A DNA stretch of 64,000 bases from Onchocerca volvulus (taxonomy: Eukaryota; Nematoda; Chromadorea; Rhabditida; Onchocercidae): NCBI GenBank assembly GCA_000499405.2, contig HG738137.1, positions 16,665,601 to 16,729,600 on the forward strand. The letters are read 5' to 3'. A program made the translations under genes and the position numbers. Every line of letters starts with the position of its first letter. Positions within the stretch are counted from its first letter, which is position 1. Positions 62,058 through 64,000 of the stretch are shown in pieces. The notes beneath the pieces are model-generated. The model was not told the DNA's origin. It saw only the letters and a list, made by a program, of their open reading frames with translations, and made no database searches.

Positions 62058-63842
62058 ATGACAACGTTATTATATATTGTTTTATGGCTAATCACGCCAG
62101 TATTCAGCGGTGATACTTATCAGATGATGAATGGCACTGAGGATATTTCTCTGATCGGAGTGAGTTTGTGCAAGTTAGTCATGTTCTTAGTTATTTAACA
62201 CTCATAAACTCAAGAATTTGTAATTTATTGATAAGAGTTTTTGATAAATGATTCGATGATGTATCCAAAAATTAAGCTCTCCCTTGATCGAAATATTTGA
62301 AGATGAAATTACTGACGAAACAACAGAAGCAAAAATCGAAATCTGATGACTCTGAAGAATGTATGAATACGGAACCAAAAAAAGTATTGAAATTCAGTAT
62401 TTTTATTCATGAAGAAAATTTGAAGATTACGCAGTCTTTAATATAATTATTGATTATGACAGTTTATTGAATGTAACTGCTTTCCTCTTTCATTTCTTAT
62501 CTATACAAATAAAAATTCAAATGATCTTTGTTCGTCTTCGCAAAATTCCGGAAGTTCTGTACCGATTGCTTTCAAATTTTGATAAAACCTTGCATTCGAA
62601 TAGGCGGGTGTTTTTATTGTAAAAACAACCATACTTTTTTTACGTGTCACGTCCGTGACAGCTGAAAGTAAATGGGGAGGCGGGGTTCATTGACTCCGCC
62701 TTCCTTTTTTTTTCCCTCATTCTCCTTCTTCCTCCCATCTCTCTCTCTCTTCTTTTCCCGAGCTAAAAATGTGGTTAGAATAAGGCGTATACGACTATAT
62801 AAACGTGAACGAATGACGTGGGTAGAATAAGGCTAGAATTAAAAGAAAAAAAAATAATAAATAATGACAAATAATGATAATCAATAATGAATAGTAATAA
62901 ATAATAATAAGTAATAATAAATAATAATAAATAATTAGCCATTCCTTTGTAACCCTTAACTAGGTTCAATGTCGATCATCCTCGCGCGCCAACAAAGGCG
63001 CATCATCATCAGGCGCCCTTTTCTATCATTTAATATAGGATGTCAACGGGAGCGGTTTAATGCTCCGACTCGGAGCATTTTTCTCCTTTTTTACGTTAAC
63101 AAATTTACATTAGATTTGTTATATTGATATTATTGATTTGTAATTGTTTCATAATGAATAATAACAAATAATAGCAACGAGTGTAGAAAAACATGCGCGT
63201 ATTCGAATGCAACGTTGTGTCTGAATTTCGGAGCAGTAGGTAAAAACTTTCTGATATCTAAAATTTTGAATTAATAAAGATAAGACGCGTATTTACGAGC
63301 TTTTGAAGATTTAAGATTTTTGAACAAATGAACATTGACATTTTTGAACAAACGAACATTGACATTTTTATTTATACAGATTAGCTGGAGCCGGACACGC
63401 GAAAAGTGGTCAGTACTCATACACTAGATGGATCGGCCACATGGAGCGTGGCCGGATCCAGCTAGTAATATAATATTCCTTAAAAATATAGAACATTGAT
63501 CAATCGTTGCCGTAGAAAAGAATCGTATCTGATTATAGTTGATATAGTCGCTTTACAGAGACGCATATTTTAAAACCATGTCGTATATTCTTTCAATTAA
63601 ACGTGTTTTAAGTCAACTAAACAATTTATTTTCAGGCTTTGAACAAATTACATGCGAATCAGTGTCCGAGAAATTGGACTTCCATTTTGTCAAATAATAT
63701 TAATAATGCTTTCGGAAACTGTTTAATTTGTTATTTGGGTACAATGGATACAATTTCAGATATTTATGTTTCCGATGTTAAATTGAAGACTTTTTTCGCA
63801 CTTTTTTTTGTCATAATAATTAATAGGTTTGCATTTTGGTAA
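62058..63842 (+). CDS. small secreted or membrane-anchored protein
   Basis: Two exons, 62058-62159 and 63636-63842, phase 0, GT/AG borders, 102 residues. The start ATG lies 28 bases after an ACTTTTTAG acceptor suited to a spliced leader. Residues 1-18 (MTTLLYIVLWLITPVFSG) form a signal peptide. The middle has N-glycosylation-type sites (MNGTED, NWTS) and Cys at QCP and NCLICY. The last 17 residues are hydrophobic (TFFALFFVIIINRFAFW), as in a GPI-attachment signal or tail anchor. No family recognised; with three cysteines it is not a standard Ly6 or ShK domain. Its single intron holds a foldback repeat. If the second exon were spliced further, the tail would differ. Confidence 0.55.
62500..63466. 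mobile_element. foldback, Helitron-like non-autonomous repeat
   Basis: The left arm (62500-62680: TCTATACAAATAAAAATTC, CCTTGCATTCGAATAGGCGG, palindrome GTGTCACGTCCGTGACA) is repeated inverted on the right (63186-63380: CGCGTATTCGAATGCAACG ... TTTTTATTTATACAGA). Between them are TAA-rich microsatellite and GC-rich hairpin sequence. Directly after comes a long stem, AGCTGGAGCCGGACACG (63383) against CGTGGCCGGATCCAGCT (63447-63463), followed by CTAGT. A TC start and a hairpin before CTRRT are Helitron end features; no Rep/helicase gene is present, so it would be non-autonomous. Foldback DNA element is the alternative. Confidence 0.5.
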
Positions 63843-64000
63843 TCTTTAGAATTTTTTTGTAACTAATATCGTTTAGCATTTTTCATAATAATTAATGCCT
63901 TTTGTCTTTTTTTCTATGAATTTGCTGCAGAATATCAATCAATGATAAATCGAATTAAACTATTCAGAAATATTATTCATGCATATTATTTATCATGTTA

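Noticed and set aside
62302..62448. 48-residue frame in the intron of the secreted-protein gene
   Set aside because: Starts MKLLTKQQKQKS but no splice phase fits the flanking exons and no independent start signal is seen.
1..64000. CRISPR arrays, bacterial operons, tRNA or rRNA genes
   Set aside because: The window is eukaryotic; I saw no repeat-spacer array, no tRNA-like cloverleaf with a GGTTCGAATCC-type arm and no rRNA-like stretch.

Overview
This window looks like an AT-rich nematode genome. The evidence is a cuticle collagen with a nematode-type N-terminal domain, many short introns with TTTTCAG/TTTTAG acceptors, acceptors placed just upstream of start codons (spliced-leader type), a gene pair with operon-like spacing, and BEL/Pao retrotransposons. 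A spirurid or filarial-type parasite would fit, but the sequence does not fix the species. Most genes have several small exons, so long open frames are a poor guide; I rebuilt exons from splice signals and phase.

Layout. 0-5 kb, minus strand: the 5' part of a kynureninase gene (3' end lies left of the window) and, upstream, a FLYWCH zinc-finger gene. 6.5-7.3 kb: a CpG- and pyrimidine-rich, promoter-like block with no gene found for it. 11.9-13.6 kb, minus: a 120-residue probable mitochondrial single-pass protein with an acidic tail. 15.6-20.5 kb: a BEL/Pao element with intact target duplication but a scrambled interior, followed by a solo LTR with its own duplication. 23.2-24.4 kb, plus: a tentative unrecognised multi-exon gene. 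26.4-28.9 kb, plus: a SUV39-type chromodomain/SET H3K9 methyltransferase in nine exons, followed 95 bp later by a probable operon partner encoding an 81-residue protein whose last intron (6.3 kb) contains a second solo LTR. 42.0-42.7 kb, plus: a two-exon Pmp3/UPF0057 membrane peptide. 45.9-48.3 kb: a decayed second BEL/Pao copy keeping RNase H and integrase segments and a possible env-like region. 50.0-51.4 kb, minus: a tentative three-exon gene with duplicated 3' splice sites. 52.8-55.4 kb, plus: a cuticle collagen in six exons. 56.6-59.6 kb, minus: a Lys/Glu-rich protein built from five tandemly duplicated phase 1-1 exons. 62.0-63.8 kb, plus: a small secreted or membrane-anchored protein whose intron holds a foldback, Helitron-like repeat.

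The genes have mostly unrelated jobs: tryptophan catabolism, transcription control, heterochromatin, mitochondria, plasma membrane and cuticle. The clearest functional grouping is the SUV39-like gene with its downstream partner, and possibly FLYWCH with kynureninase. The remaining long stretches are AT-rich with homopolymers, microsatellites and members of one dispersed repeat family.
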